NCBI RefSeq assembly: GCF_003751225.1
Contig: NZ_RJKE01000001.1
Location: 1,984,001 to 2,048,000 of the forward strand
Source: Actinocorallia herbida
GTDB lineage: Bacteria; Actinomycetota; Actinomycetes; Streptosporangiales; Streptosporangiaceae
Direction of reading: 5' to 3'
Length of the DNA stretch: 64,000 nt
Position numbers and translations under genes: made by a program. Under the pieces are notes generated by a model. It did no database searches. It saw only the letters and a list, made by a program, of their open reading frames with translations, and was not told where the DNA came from. This document shows, piece after piece, positions 42,674 through 51,538 of the stretch. How positions within the stretch are numbered: position 1 is the first letter of the stretch; the number at the start of each line of letters is the position of its first letter.

Positions 42674-44089
42674 CTAAGGTCGTGCGGGCAGGGCGAGGCA
42701 CAGGGCGTGCAGGGCCGCCGCGAAGGAGTGCTCGGGCGGGGTGCCGTAGCCGACGACGAGGCCGTCGCCGGGCGGCATGGTGCTCTCGGGATGCCGGTAG
42801 GCGGACAGGCCGTCGACGGCGAGGCGTTGCCTGCGGGCCGCGGACAGCGCGGCGGGCTCGGTGCCGGGCGGCAGGGTGAGGACCGCGTGCAGCCCCGCGG
42901 CGATGCCGGTGACCCGGATGTGCGGCGCGTGCTCGGCGAGAGCCCGCACCAGCAGATCCCTGCGCCGTCCGTAGGTGCGCCGCATGGCGCGCAGATGCCG
43001 TTCGTAGGCGCCGCGGGCGATGAAGTCGGCGAGTGTGAGCTGGTCGAGCGACCCGGACCAGAACTCGCGCGGCCCCTTGGCGGCCAGTACGTCGTCGATG
43101 AGCCGGTCGGGCAGCACCATCCAGCCCATGCGCAGCGCGGGCGACAGGCTCTTGCTCGCCGAACCGAGGTAGACCACGCGATCGGGGTCGAGGCCCTGCA
43201 CGGCGCCGACAGGCTGCCGGTCATAGCGGAACTCGCCGTCGTAGTCGTCCTCCAGGACGAGGCCGCCGGTCCCGTGGGCCCAGTCGATGACCTCTGCCCT
43301 GCGCGCGGCGTGCAGCGGGCCGCCGAGCGGGTACTGGTGCGCCGGGGTGAGCAGCACCGCCCCCGCCCCGGTGCCGGGCAGCCCGGCGACACGGGCGCCG
43401 CGCTCGTCGACCTCCAGCGGCGCCGTCCGCTTTCCGGCCTCTCGCAGCAGGTCGCGGTGGAAGGCCAGACCGTAGGACTCCACGGCGACGGTGTCCGGCA
43501 GGATCGCGCCGAGCAGCCGCAGGCCGTGCGCGAAGCCGGCGCAGACCACGATCCGCTCGGCGTCGGCGCGCACCCCTCGGGCGCGCGTCAGGTAGTCGGC
43601 GAGCGCGCGCCGCAGTTCCGGCCGGCCGCGCGGGTCGCCGGGCCCGAAGGCCTCGCTCGGCGCGGCGGTCAGCGCGCGGCGGGCGGCCGCCAGCCACGCG
43701 GCGCGGGGGAAGGCGGAGGCGTCGGGGGAACTCGGCGCCAGATCGTGGATCGGGCCGCGCCGCGGAGCCGACGCGGCCCGGCGGACGGGCGGCGGAGGCG
43801 CCGACCGCCGGGCGACCCGGGTCCCCGATCCCTGACGGGCGGTCAGCCATCCCTCGGCGACGAGTTCGGCGTAGGCCTCGGCGACGGTGTTGCGGGCGAT
43901 GCCGAGATCGGCGGAGAGCGTCCGGTAGGAGGGCAGCCGGGCGCCCGGCGCGAGCCTGCCCGAGCGGACGGCCTCCCGCAGCGCGTGCATGAGCCGGACC
44001 CGGATGCTCCCGCCGCCCGTCAGCTCGAGGTGCAGATCGCCGCCGCCTCTCGAAGGCTCCGCCGCCGAAGTGACCCATGAATCCCGCAT
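42674..44089 (-). CDS. MocR/PdxR-family regulator (GntR HTH fused to aminotransferase fold)
   Basis: The protein has 471 residues. A GntR winged helix comes first (RVRLMHALREAVRSGRL, then SYRTLSADLGIARNTVAEAY), followed by a class I aminotransferase-like domain with the PLP Lys in GSASKSLSPALRMGW and Asp/Tyr in LEDDYDGEFRYD. MocR regulators sense PLP or an amine adduct. It is divergent from the AhpD-like gene at 44136, with a 46-base gap, and probably controls it. Confidence 0.92.
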   Translation of the reverse strand: MRDSWVTSAAEPSRGGGDLHLELTGGGSIRVRLMHALREAVRSGRLAPGARLPSYRTLSADLGIARNTVAEAYAELVAEGWLTARQGSGTRVARRSAPPPPVRRAASAPRRGPIHDLAPSSPDASAFPRAAWLAAARRALTAAPSEAFGPGDPRGRPELRRALADYLTRARGVRADAERIVVCAGFAHGLRLLGAILPDTVAVESYGLAFHRDLLREAGKRTAPLEVDERGARVAGLPGTGAGAVLLTPAHQYPLGGPLHAARRAEVIDWAHGTGGLVLEDDYDGEFRYDRQPVGAVQGLDPDRVVYLGSASKSLSPALRMGWMVLPDRLIDDVLAAKGPREFWSGSLDQLTLADFIARGAYERHLRAMRRTYGRRRDLLVRALAEHAPHIRVTGIAAGLHAVLTLPPGTEPAALSAARRQRLAVDGLSAYRHPESTMPPGDGLVVGYGTPPEHSFAAALHALCLALPARP

Positions 44090-44135
44090 GGAAATGCACC
44101 CTATGTCCAGTCACTGACCGCCCTACGGTGAACAC

Positions 44136-44588
44136 ATGACGACATTCCAGGTCCCCCAGCGCATGAACTTCGGCAAGGCCGCCCCCCGGGTCTTCAAGGC
44201 CGTCCTGGCCCTCGACGGGGCGGCCCGGGAAGGGCTCGACCCGGTGCTCGTCGAGCTCGTGCAGATCCGCGCCTCCCAGATCAACCGCTGCGTGTACTGC
44301 ATCGACTACCACGCCTCCGACGCCCGCAAGGCGGGCGAGACGGAAGAACGCGTCTACCAGCTCAGCGCCTGGGAGGAGTCCAGCCTCTACACCGTCAAGG
44401 AGCGGGCCGCCCTCGCCCTCACCGAGGCGATGACCCGGCTTCCCGAAGGGGTGTCCGACGCGGTCTGGGACGAGGCGGCCGAGGAGTTCGACGAGCGGGA
44501 ACTCGCCCAGCTCATCGCCCTGATCTGCACGGCCAACACGTGGAACAGGCTGAACGTCACCACCCGCAAGACCCCGGGCACCGCGTGA
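44136..44588 (+). CDS. AhpD-like carboxymuconolactone decarboxylase-family protein
   Basis: The product has 150 residues, all-helical, with the redox motif CVYCIDYHASDARKAG (CxxC...His) of AhpD-like peroxidase/disulfide reductases. EERAALALTEA-type text and ELAQLIALICTANTWNRLN follow. It is divergent from the MocR-type regulator, a pairing often seen in actinobacteria. It probably deals with peroxides or an electrophile sensed by that regulator. Confidence 0.9.
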   Translation: MTTFQVPQRMNFGKAAPRVFKAVLALDGAAREGLDPVLVELVQIRASQINRCVYCIDYHASDARKAGETEERVYQLSAWEESSLYTVKERAALALTEAMTRLPEGVSDAVWDEAAEEFDERELAQLIALICTANTWNRLNVTTRKTPGTA

Positions 44589-44822
44589 CCCGGCCCGCCG
44601 CCCCATGACCCCCGGCCCGGCGGGGCACCTTCCTCCAGGGCGGCGGCCGCCCTCCACGTGCGCCGCCGCCCTTCCCGTTCGACGGGCGTGGAGGCCGGGA
44701 GAGTTCGGTCGCCCGCCCCGACATCGTCGAGGTGCTGCTGCGCGACGCCTCCGGGAAGGTCCTCAAGAATCCCCGCGCGAACAGGCCGGGCCCGCCTGAC
44801 CGGGCGGGGCCGGCGGACGTTC

Positions 44823-44848
44823 CGGGCAGGACGGATCCGTCCTGCCCG
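44823..44848. terminator. 26-bp perfect palindrome, bidirectional terminator
   Basis: CGGGCAGGACGGA and its exact complement form a 26-bp palindrome between the convergent AhpD-like gene (ending 44588) and the deaminase gene (ending 44890). The rest of 44589-44889 holds no gene I can support. Confidence 0.75.
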
Positions 44849-44889
44849 CGGCACCGTGAGGCTCCGGGCCTCGGATCCGGACCACGCGG

Positions 44890-45456
44890 TCAGTACGGGT
44901 GGTGGTCGGGCTTGTCGGTCCAGGAGCGGTACGCCTCGGCCCCCAGCTCCGGGTGGATCTGCTTGATCGCGATCCGCCGCTGGTCGAGGGACTTCTGGAA
45001 GTCCTCGTACTGGAAGGCGTCGTCGAAGCCGATCCGGCGGGTGTCCTCCAGGTCGCAGCTGTAGAAGACCGAGTCGATCCGCGACCAGTAGATGGCGCTC
45101 ATGCACATCGGGCACGGCGCCCCGCTGATGTAGATCGAGCAGCCGGTGAGCATCCGTGCCCGTTCGGGCAGTGGGTCGGGCGAGCCCTCCGGACGGGGGA
45201 TGAACGCGAGCGTGGACTCGTCCTGGTGCGACTCCGGGATGGAAGGCGCCCGCGGATTCAGCACCTGGACCGCCTTCCGGATGGTCTCCACCTCCGCGTG
45301 GGCGGTCGGATCACCGGTGAGCAGGACCCGGTTCTGCCCGCGGGCGACGATCTCGCCGTCCCGGGAGATCACCGCCCCGAAGGGACCTCCCCAACCTTTC
45401 TCGACGGATTCCTTGGCCAGCTCGACCGCTTCGTTCAGCAGCTCTTTATGTTCCAT
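44890..45456 (-). CDS. Guanine deaminase-like nucleoside deaminase
   Basis: The protein has 188 residues of the cytidine deaminase fold. TAHAEVETIRKA holds the zinc His and the proton-shuttle Glu, and APCPMCMSAIYWSRI the two zinc Cys. The end, EAYRSWTDKPDHHPY, resembles the C-terminal segment that closes the active site in Bacillus-type guanine deaminase. It should turn guanine into xanthine in purine salvage. GGAGG is 7 bases before the ATG. It is somewhat longer than the Bacillus enzyme because of an inserted loop near residues 75-100. Confidence 0.85.
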   Translation of the reverse strand: MEHKELLNEAVELAKESVEKGWGGPFGAVISRDGEIVARGQNRVLLTGDPTAHAEVETIRKAVQVLNPRAPSIPESHQDESTLAFIPRPEGSPDPLPERARMLTGCSIYISGAPCPMCMSAIYWSRIDSVFYSCDLEDTRRIGFDDAFQYEDFQKSLDQRRIAIKQIHPELGAEAYRSWTDKPDHHPY

Positions 45457-45541
45457 GGCCTAACCTCCGATCCGATGTATTCCCATTTCTTTGCCTTTTC
45501 GGACGGCTCCCCCCAGACCTTTCTCGCCTAGGCTAGCAGAC

Positions 45542-46507
45542 GTGAATTGCAGCGCCGGTCACGAGTTGAGCGGCAAAGTCGCGACAGTGGTCATCTCCCT
45601 GAAAGTCGCCGCGGAAAAGGAAAACGAATACCGGCGCTGGCAGGAGAAGGTCACCGATCTCGCACGCGGTTTCGCCGGGTTCGAGGACAGCGAACTGCAC
45701 CCGCCCGCGGACGGCGAGGGCGACGTGTGGGTCGTGGTCTACCGCTTCTCCGACATCGACCGGCTGACCGCCTGGCTGGACTCCGACGTCCGCCGCGGGA
45801 TGCTGGAACAGGGCGGGCACCTGTTCGACGCGCCGCCCCGCCAGGAGGTCATGGCCGGCGAGGCACCGACCCGCGACATCGTCACCGCGGTCATCTCCCA
45901 CGAGGTGCTGCCGGGCAAGGAGCAGGACTTCGCGCGGTGGCAGGCCAAGGTGCGCAAGGCGCAGGAGGGCTTCCCGGGCTTCATGGGCTTCGAGCTGTTC
46001 GAGCCCGTCCCCGGCGTCCAGGACCGCTGGGTCGCCGCGGTCCGCTTCGACACCCGGGAACATCTCGACCGGTGGCTGGAATCCGAGGAGCGCGCGAGCC
46101 TCCTGAAAGAGGGCCGCAGCACCTTCGCGGATTATGACGTGCAGAAAGTCCGCTCCGCGTTCAGTGGCTGGTTCCGCTTCGACGACGAGGAGTCCAGTGG
46201 CGTTCCACCGAATTGGAAGCAGGCGATGTCCGTCCTGCTCGCCCTCTATCCCACGGTGATGATCCTGAACCTCACCGCGGGAAAACTGTTCCAAAAAGCC
46301 GGCATCCCCGACTATCTGTCGCTCTTCCTGAGCAACGTCCTCAGCATCTCCGTCCTCACCTGGTTCGCCATGCCCCTCGTGAACCGCGTCTTCGCCGCCT
46401 GGCTGACGGCCCGCCCAGGCTCCCCCGCCCCGCGCCGCTTCGGCACCGCCGCCATCATCCTGTGCTACCTGGTCCTCATCGCGATCTTCGCCCTGATCAC
46501 CCGCTGA
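45542..46507 (+). CDS. Membrane protein with two ABM (antibiotic biosynthesis monooxygenase) domains
   Basis: Two ferredoxin-like ABM repeats lie in tandem (about 12-105, VATVVISLKVAAEKENEYRR; and about 113-205, VTAVISHEVLPGKEQDFARW), both with WxxK and a Phe-rich PGF segment. A C-terminal unit of three membrane helices follows (SVLLALYPTVMILNLTAG, LFLSNVLSISVLTWF, AAIILCYLVLIAIFAL). I chose GTG 45542 because homology begins soon after it; a frame open to 45491 is possible. ABM domains oxidise or bind aromatic compounds. The substrate is unknown. Confidence 0.82.
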   Translation: MNCSAGHELSGKVATVVISLKVAAEKENEYRRWQEKVTDLARGFAGFEDSELHPPADGEGDVWVVVYRFSDIDRLTAWLDSDVRRGMLEQGGHLFDAPPRQEVMAGEAPTRDIVTAVISHEVLPGKEQDFARWQAKVRKAQEGFPGFMGFELFEPVPGVQDRWVAAVRFDTREHLDRWLESEERASLLKEGRSTFADYDVQKVRSAFSGWFRFDDEESSGVPPNWKQAMSVLLALYPTVMILNLTAGKLFQKAGIPDYLSLFLSNVLSISVLTWFAMPLVNRVFAAWLTARPGSPAPRRFGTAAIILCYLVLIAIFALITR

Positions 46508-46524
46508 TCCGCCGCCCCGCGCCA

Positions 46525-46830
46525 AGGCGCGACCGGGGCCGGGAGCCGGCGTCAGCGGCGGGCGATCGGGCGGATCGGGACACGGAGGCGACGAGATCTC
46601 CGGTGCGGGTGCACAACGTGCCGTGGGAGAGGTCCCGGTCGGAGGTGTGGCCGAGGCCGCGGGTGCCGAACAGGAGCCAGTCGTCGAGGGAGAAGCGGCG
46701 GTGGAACCCAGACGGTGTGGTCGAGAGGCCCGAGCTGGAAGGGCTCTCGCGGGTCCAGGCGGCCGAGAAAGGCGGTGCCCGCCAGACCGACGTCGGAGGT
46801 GCAGGTGAGGCACCGGGCCCCGGACCGTCT
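46525..46830 (-). pseudogene. TesB (acyl-CoA thioesterase II) C-terminal relic with frameshift
   Basis: On the minus strand, CLTCTSDVGLAGTAFLGRLD and FQLGPLDHTVW in one frame continue in a neighbouring frame as FHRRFSLDDWLLFGTRGLGH and SRDL/LCTRTGDLVASVSRS-like text. TesB proteins read LDHTVWFHRPFSLDDWLLF here, so one extra G near 46709 breaks the frame. The N-terminal half is missing. It lies just left of the island boundary. Confidence 0.7.
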
Positions 46831-46902
46831 GCGGGCGCGACGTCCCCCAGCGATCCCAGCAAAGATCATCACTGACGGCCGGTTGAGATCTTGGTAGAGA
46901 CG

Positions 46903-46947
46903 AAAAAGGCCCGCTGAGCAGGGATTCCCCCCGTACTCAGCGAGCCC
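46903..46947 (-). terminator. Native terminator of the tRNA-Pro locus
   Basis: On the minus strand GGGCTCGCTGAG pairs with CTCAGCGGGCC, followed by TTTTT (46907-46903). It lies directly downstream of the 3' tRNA fragment, as expected for the chromosomal tRNA gene. Confidence 0.8.
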
Positions 46948-46955
46948 GTCATCCG

Positions 46956-46999
46956 TCGGGACGACAGGATTTGAACCTGCGACCCCTTGACCCCCAGTC
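46956..46999 (-). other. tRNA-Pro(GGG) 3' fragment: probable attachment site at the island boundary
   Basis: Minus-strand sequence from the anticodon loop (CTGGGGG), through the variable loop and the T arm (GGTTCAAATCC), to the acceptor end CCCGA is that of tRNA-Pro with a GGG anticodon. The 5' half is absent: the 5' anticodon stem is broken after two pairs and no D arm follows. A native terminator sits on its 3' side and an integrase gene on the other. This is what integration into a tRNA 3' end leaves at the far end of an element; the complete tRNA should then lie beyond the right edge. Confidence 0.8.
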
Positions 47000-47154
47000 G
47001 CTTGGTGTGGTTCATCATTCACCTTGAGTAATCGTCGACTTTGGGAGAAACTGCAGGTAGAGCGCTTGATCATCTGTTGGTCCGTAGCAGTCGGTGCCAG
47101 GCGCTCGCTCACAGTCCACGGTCAAACGACGGTCAGACGATCATGAGGTGCGAC

Positions 47155-48486
47155 ATGGGGTTCTCCCGGAAGCGTGCTGCCAAGAACGGCAAGCCGAGGT
47201 ACACGGCCTACTACACCGACCTCCGCGGCAGGGAACTGTCCGCAGGAACGTTCGCCACCAAGAAAGAAGCCGACAAAGCCTGGCAGAAGGAGGAGGCCAA
47301 GGCGGCCGAAGGCCACACGGGCGATCCGGCCCGAAAGAGACAGAGGTTCCGAAGATACGTGGAAGAGGAGTGGCTCCCGAACCACGTCATGGAGGCCACG
47401 ACCCGAGAGGGCTACACGTACTCGATCTACGCGCACATCATGGACTGGTTCGGCCCCCTGCGCATGATCGAGATCATGCCGAGCGACGTGCGCGCCTGGG
47501 TGAAGGACCAGCACGACCGCGGCTGCTCACCCGCCGTCATCCGCCTCAACAAGTCCATCCTCAGCGGCATCTTCACCACCGCCCTGAACGACCAGATCAC
47601 CGTCCTCCACCCCTGCAAGGGAGTGAAGACCCCGACGGTCCCGAAGAAGCCCCTGCGCATCGTCGCCCCCGAGGAGTTCGACAAGCTCTACGTCGCCCTC
47701 TCCTCAGACGACGCCCGCCTCCTCGCCGAAACCGCAATCGAGAGCGGAATGCGCTGGGGCGAACTCACCGAATTGCGAGTCAAGGACATCGACCTGACGA
47801 CCCGCATCGTCACCGTGAGCCGAACGGTCGTCGAGCTCAACCCCAAGAACCACCCGCAGGGCAAGCGGTTCCTCGTCAAGCAGTACCCCAAGGACCGCGA
47901 GTTCCGCCGCTTCAAACTCAGCCCCCACATGACCGCCAAGCTCAAGCACCACGTCGAGAGCAAGAAGCTGGGCCCCGAAGACCTGCTCTTCCTCCACCAG
48001 GAAGAAGCACCGGCCTTGAAGACGATTCCCGACCAGACGACTCCCCTCGGCCTAACGGACCCGAACGCCGCCGGCCGAAGCTACCGACACGGCACCCTCA
48101 GCGCCTACTCCGCCGGAAAATGCCGCTGCCACCACTGCAGAGGCGCCTACGCCACCTACCGCGCCCAACGCCGCCGCACCGGCAAAGACCACCCCCGCAA
48201 CCCCCGCACCTGGGACACCGACGGCCACATCCCCCGCCGCTGGTTCCGCGACCACATCTGGCGCCCCGCCCTCAAAACCTCCGGCCTGGACTTCAAAGTC
48301 CGAATGCACGACCTCCGCCACGCCCACGCCTCCTGGCTCCTAGCCGGCGGCGCCGACCTCCAAGTCGTCAAAGAACGCCTAGGCCACGGCAGCATCTCCA
48401 CCACCGAGAAATACCTCCACACCCTCCCCGATGCCGACGACACCGCCCTCGACGCCCTGGCCCGAACCCGCTCCCGCACCAGGTAG
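47155..48486 (+). CDS. int: Tyrosine recombinase (integrase) of the island
   Basis: The product has 443 residues: an AP2-like N-terminal arm-binding part (KPRYTAYYTDLRGRELSAGT), a SAM-like core domain, and a catalytic domain with Arg200 (ESGMRWGEL), His385-Arg388 (HDLRHAH), His411 (RLGHGS) and nucleophile Tyr420 (TTEKYLH). A Cys-rich insert CRCHHCRG (about 323-330) interrupts the catalytic domain, as in several actinobacterial integrases, and may bind zinc. ATG 47155 has GAGGTG just upstream. It lies next to the tRNA fragment, so it probably recombines there. No excisionase is seen. Confidence 0.92.
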   Translation: MGFSRKRAAKNGKPRYTAYYTDLRGRELSAGTFATKKEADKAWQKEEAKAAEGHTGDPARKRQRFRRYVEEEWLPNHVMEATTREGYTYSIYAHIMDWFGPLRMIEIMPSDVRAWVKDQHDRGCSPAVIRLNKSILSGIFTTALNDQITVLHPCKGVKTPTVPKKPLRIVAPEEFDKLYVALSSDDARLLAETAIESGMRWGELTELRVKDIDLTTRIVTVSRTVVELNPKNHPQGKRFLVKQYPKDREFRRFKLSPHMTAKLKHHVESKKLGPEDLLFLHQEEAPALKTIPDQTTPLGLTDPNAAGRSYRHGTLSAYSAGKCRCHHCRGAYATYRAQRRRTGKDHPRNPRTWDTDGHIPRRWFRDHIWRPALKTSGLDFKVRMHDLRHAHASWLLAGGADLQVVKERLGHGSISTTEKYLHTLPDADDTALDALARTRSRTR

Positions 48487-48589
48487 CCGTCACGCTCGAT
48501 GACGCTGGTCGGCAAACGAGACACAGTCGCGGCCAGCCGTGCGACATCTCTGCTGGGTGTGCTCCTTTCAGATGACTTCCTCGAGTACG

Positions 48590-48630
48590 CCTGACCATGC
48601 TCGCTCCGATAGGCCGCGAGCATGGTCAGG
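48590..48630. other. Perfect 15-bp inverted repeat between integrase and CRISPR array 1
   Basis: CCTGACCATGCTCGC (48590-48604) and its exact complement (48616-48630) flank an 11-base loop. It lies about 135 bases beyond the trailer end of array 1 and after the integrase gene, so it may end both transcripts. No T run follows. The rest of 48487-48764 contains only a decayed CRISPR repeat near 48705-48732. Confidence 0.75.
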
Positions 48631-48764
48631 CTTCACGGATTCACCCGGTCGAAGCCCCCGAGGATCTGCTCGTGCAGGAAGCCGTCGCTGCAGGCATCAA
48701 CGGATCAAGTCCCACACCTGCGCGGGTCGGAATACTTGCGCGTCGTGCGTACGCGCGTCGCCCC

Positions 48765-50782
48765 GGACCACCTCCGCCTGCGCGGAGCGAACTGGTGGCG
48801 GATCCGCGCGAGCGCCACGCAGACCGGACCGCCTCCGCCTGCGCGGAGCGAACTGGGTGACCTTCTTGAGCTCCCTGGTGGTCGCCGGACCACCTCCGCC
48901 TGCGCGGAGCGAACGTGACCTTGGCGCCGTAGTAGGCGATTGGGGGGCGGACCACCTCCGCCTGCGCGGAGCGAACGCTATGGCGGGCAACCCGATCGTG
49001 CTGATCGTCGGACCACCTCCGCCTGCGCGGAGCGAACGAGGGACGTCCACAGCGCGGACGGGATGGCCTCGGACCACCTCCGCCTGCGCGGAGCGAACAG
49101 GGCGAGCCTCAGCTCGATCCGCTTGAGGTTCGGACCACCTCCGCCTGCGCGGAGCGAACCTGATCGTGACGACCCTGAGCGAGTTCCGCGTCGGACCACC
49201 TCCGCCTGCGCGGAGCGAACGGCTCAGCCATGACCATGAACGTCAGGCCCGTCGGACCACCTCCGCCTGCGCGGAGCGAACGACTTCATGAACCTGAACC
49301 AGAACCCGTACACCGGATCACCTCCGCCTGCGCGGAGCGAACGAGAGCGCGGAACGCGCCCAGTACGAGAAGATCGGACCACCTCCGCCTGCGCGGAGCG
49401 AACCTCTTCTCCGGTAACAACCAGCGCGATTACGCCGGACCACCTCCGCCTGCGCGGAGCGAACGCCCTGGTGAACGGGACCACGAGAACCGGCTGCGGA
49501 CCACCTCCGCCTGCGCGGAGCGAACATGAACGGCTCCACCGCCCAGGCGAACAGCCACGGACCACCTCCGCCTGCGCGGAGCGAACCCGGCCAAGCGCAA
49601 CGCCGTCGCGATCGAACTCGGACCACCTCCGCCTGCGCGGAGCGAACGGCATGAACGGCTTGCCCATGAGCGCGGACACCGGACCACCTCCGCCTGCGCG
49701 GAGCGAACTCTTCGAGCTGGGCCGCGATCTCCTCGCGCTCCGGACCACCTCCGCCTGCGCGGAGCGAACACCAGCCGCAGCACCGGAGCCACCTGCACCG
49801 GCGGACCACCTCCGTCTGCGCGGAGCGAACGCGACGTTCCCGCCCTCGCTGACGGGGTTGGCCGGACCACCTCCGCCTGCGCGGAGCGAACGGTACCACC
49901 GAGCGCATCCGCGAGGGGCTCCTCGGACCACCTCCGCCTGCGCGGAGCGAACGCACCGGGTGGCCTCGGGCACAGCCATGCGGACGGACCACCTCCGCCT
50001 GCGCGGAGCGAACGCGTGCGAGGGCGGACCAGATCCCCCACAGGGTGGACCACCTCCGCCTGCGCGGAGCGAACCCCTCGCCGCGGACCCTGACCCCGTG
50101 GCGACCCGGACCACCTCCGCCTGCGCGGAGCGAACACCGACGAGGCCGGCGCCTGCGTGATCCGCAGCGGACCACCTCCGCCTGCGCGGAGCGAACAGCG
50201 ATCGGTGACGGCCAATGCAGTGGCCTCCCGGACCACCTCCGCCTGCGCGGAGCGAACCCGATCGGCCACCGCCCGCCCCATCCGATGAACGGACCACCTC
50301 CGCCTGCGCGGAGCGAACACCGCGACGTCCATGAAGTAGCCGACGACCGGCGGACCACCTCCGCCTGCGCGGAGCGAACTCGGGCGCGGCGTTCTCACGC
50401 ACCCACGTGGTCGGACCACCTCCGCCTGCGCGGAGCGAACAGGCCGAGGCTGTCGAGGTACTGGCGCACGACCGGACCACCTCCGCCTGCGCGGAGCGAA
50501 CTCCAGGGCTGGGATCACCAGCCCGCGCAGATCCGGACCACCTCCGCCTGCGCGGAGCGAACGACCGCGCGATCCAGGTCACCCGCGACAACGCCGGACC
50601 ACCTCCGCCTGCGCGGAGCGAACGTCGAACATCCCGACCCCCTCGCGGTAGGACGCGGACCACCTCCGCCTGCGCGGAGCGAACAGCAACAACAACCTGT
50701 CCCACCATTCGCTAAACAGACCCCAGGTGCGGGACGCTCGGCGGCGCGGGCGGCGGACCACCTCCGCCTGCGCGGAGCGAAC
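48765..50782 (-). CRISPR. Type I-E CRISPR array 1: 33 repeats, 32 spacers
   Basis: A 28-base repeat begins GGACCACCTCCGCC and ends GCGCGGAGCGAAC on the plus strand. The other strand starts GTTCGCTCCGCGC and ends GGTGGTCC, the usual type I-E orientation, so transcription is leftwards and the leader is at the right end. Spacing is 61 bases (33-base spacers), except one 34-base spacer (48915-48948) and a 70-base spacer beside the leader (50685-50754). Variant repeats start at 48826, 49315 and 49803, each with one base change. Apparent repetitive proteins over this region are artefacts. No cas gene is within the window. Confidence 0.98.
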
Positions 50783-50850
50783 CCTTCGCGACCTGCGGCT
50801 AAAGGGCGGGGTTATCGATTTGAGATGTTGGGAGAGTGCGGAGAACCGTC
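50783..50850 (-). promoter_or_regulatory. CRISPR leader of array 1
   Basis: The right flank starts CCTTCGCGACCTGCGGCTAA and continues with AT-richer sequence around GTTATCGATTTGAGA. The right flank of array 2 has the same opening and a matching GTTACAATTTTGAGA segment. Shared sequence directly after the last repeat at both right ends marks the leader. The promoter for the array should be here, reading left. Confidence 0.8.
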
Positions 50851-51067
50851 ATACAACTGACGGTAGTGGTTGGGCTTGGAGTGGTGTGGACGTTCAGTGA
50901 CCGTTGTCTGCGCCGATGTCTGACGTCCTCAGCCGGTAGCGCACCGGACGGCTGTCCGGACCCTTCGAGTTCGCGACCGACGCTCCTTCGGAGCGCGAGA
51001 TCTCCAGGGTGTGGTGGGCGGACGATCTCTGCGTCCGCTACGCGAAGATCGGCCTGGCTTTGGGTGA

Positions 51068-51538
51068 TCAGGTCAGGGAGACCGGGTGTGCGGGTGGTCC
51101 GGTTTCCAGGTAGTCCCGGACGATGTCTCCGAGTTGTATGGGATAGATCGTTTGGTCGGCCTTGGTGATGTCGGTCAGGGTCCACCAGCGGTGTTCTTGG
51201 ATGTTGTCGGGGTGGCTGGCTTGCTCGGGGCGGACCTGGTCGAGGGCGATGTGTGCGGCGAAGTAGGTCTCGACCTGACGTGCGGGGCGGCCGCCGACGG
51301 GGTGGTCTTTGGTGCGGATCGCAAGTTCGGGGCCGAGGTCGACAGCGGTGATGCCGAGTTCCTCGCGGAGTTCGCGGGCGAGCGCCGTCTGTGGCGTTTC
51401 GCCGGGGTCGAGGGAGCCGCCTGGAGTCGCCCAGAAGCCGCCGTTCTCGTCGTAGCGCAGGAGCAGGACCCGGTGTTCGGGGTCGAGGAGGATGGCGCGG
51501 GCGGCTTTGCGGATGGGCGGCGTGGTCATGGCTCTCAT
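51068..51538 (-). CDS. NUDIX hydrolase
   Basis: The protein has 156 residues with a complete Nudix box: GGSLDPGETP followed by RELREELGI. It is last in the seven-gene operon: ATG 51538 forms an ATGA overlap with the carbamoyltransferase stop. Substrates of such enzymes are nucleoside diphosphates linked to another group. In this context it might hydrolyse an NDP-sugar, a nucleotide by-product or an adenylate. The plus strand just downstream (50940-51110) carries protein-like text (PFEFATDAPSEREISR) with an in-frame stop, perhaps a relic. Confidence 0.88.
   Translation of the reverse strand: MRAMTTPPIRKAARAILLDPEHRVLLLRYDENGGFWATPGGSLDPGETPQTALARELREELGITAVDLGPELAIRTKDHPVGGRPARQVETYFAAHIALDQVRPEQASHPDNIQEHRWWTLTDITKADQTIYPIQLGDIVRDYLETGPPAHPVSLT

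Noticed and set aside
44605-44966. Plus-strand frame with DIVEVLLRDASGKVLKN
   Set aside because: Short, partly overlaps the terminator palindrome and the deaminase gene, and has no start or family match; it may be a relic, but support is thin.
47041-47154. In-frame extension of the integrase to TTG 47041, and a tRNA-like string GGTAGAGCGCTTGATC at 47056
   Set aside because: The extension has no family similarity and no ribosome site; ATG 47155 has GAGGTG. The string does not fold into a complete tRNA.
48705-48732. Extra repeat at the trailer end of array 1
   Set aside because: Only about 16 of 28 positions match, so I did not count it in the array, although position and core CTGCGCGG suggest a decayed repeat.
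49224-50708. Long minus-strand frame with repeated VRSAQAEVVR and SLRAGGGGP peptides, and similar plus-strand frames rich in TTSACAERT
   Set aside because: These are translations of CRISPR repeats. With a 61-base period the frame rotates, so no stop appears. The same applies to frames across 61.0-62.7 kb.
50836-51168. Plus-strand frames right of array 1, including protein-like PFEFATDAPSEREISR
   Set aside because: The readable frame has an in-frame TAG after MSDVLSR and no homology I recognise; it also overlaps the leader and NUDIX gene. Noted only as a possible relic.
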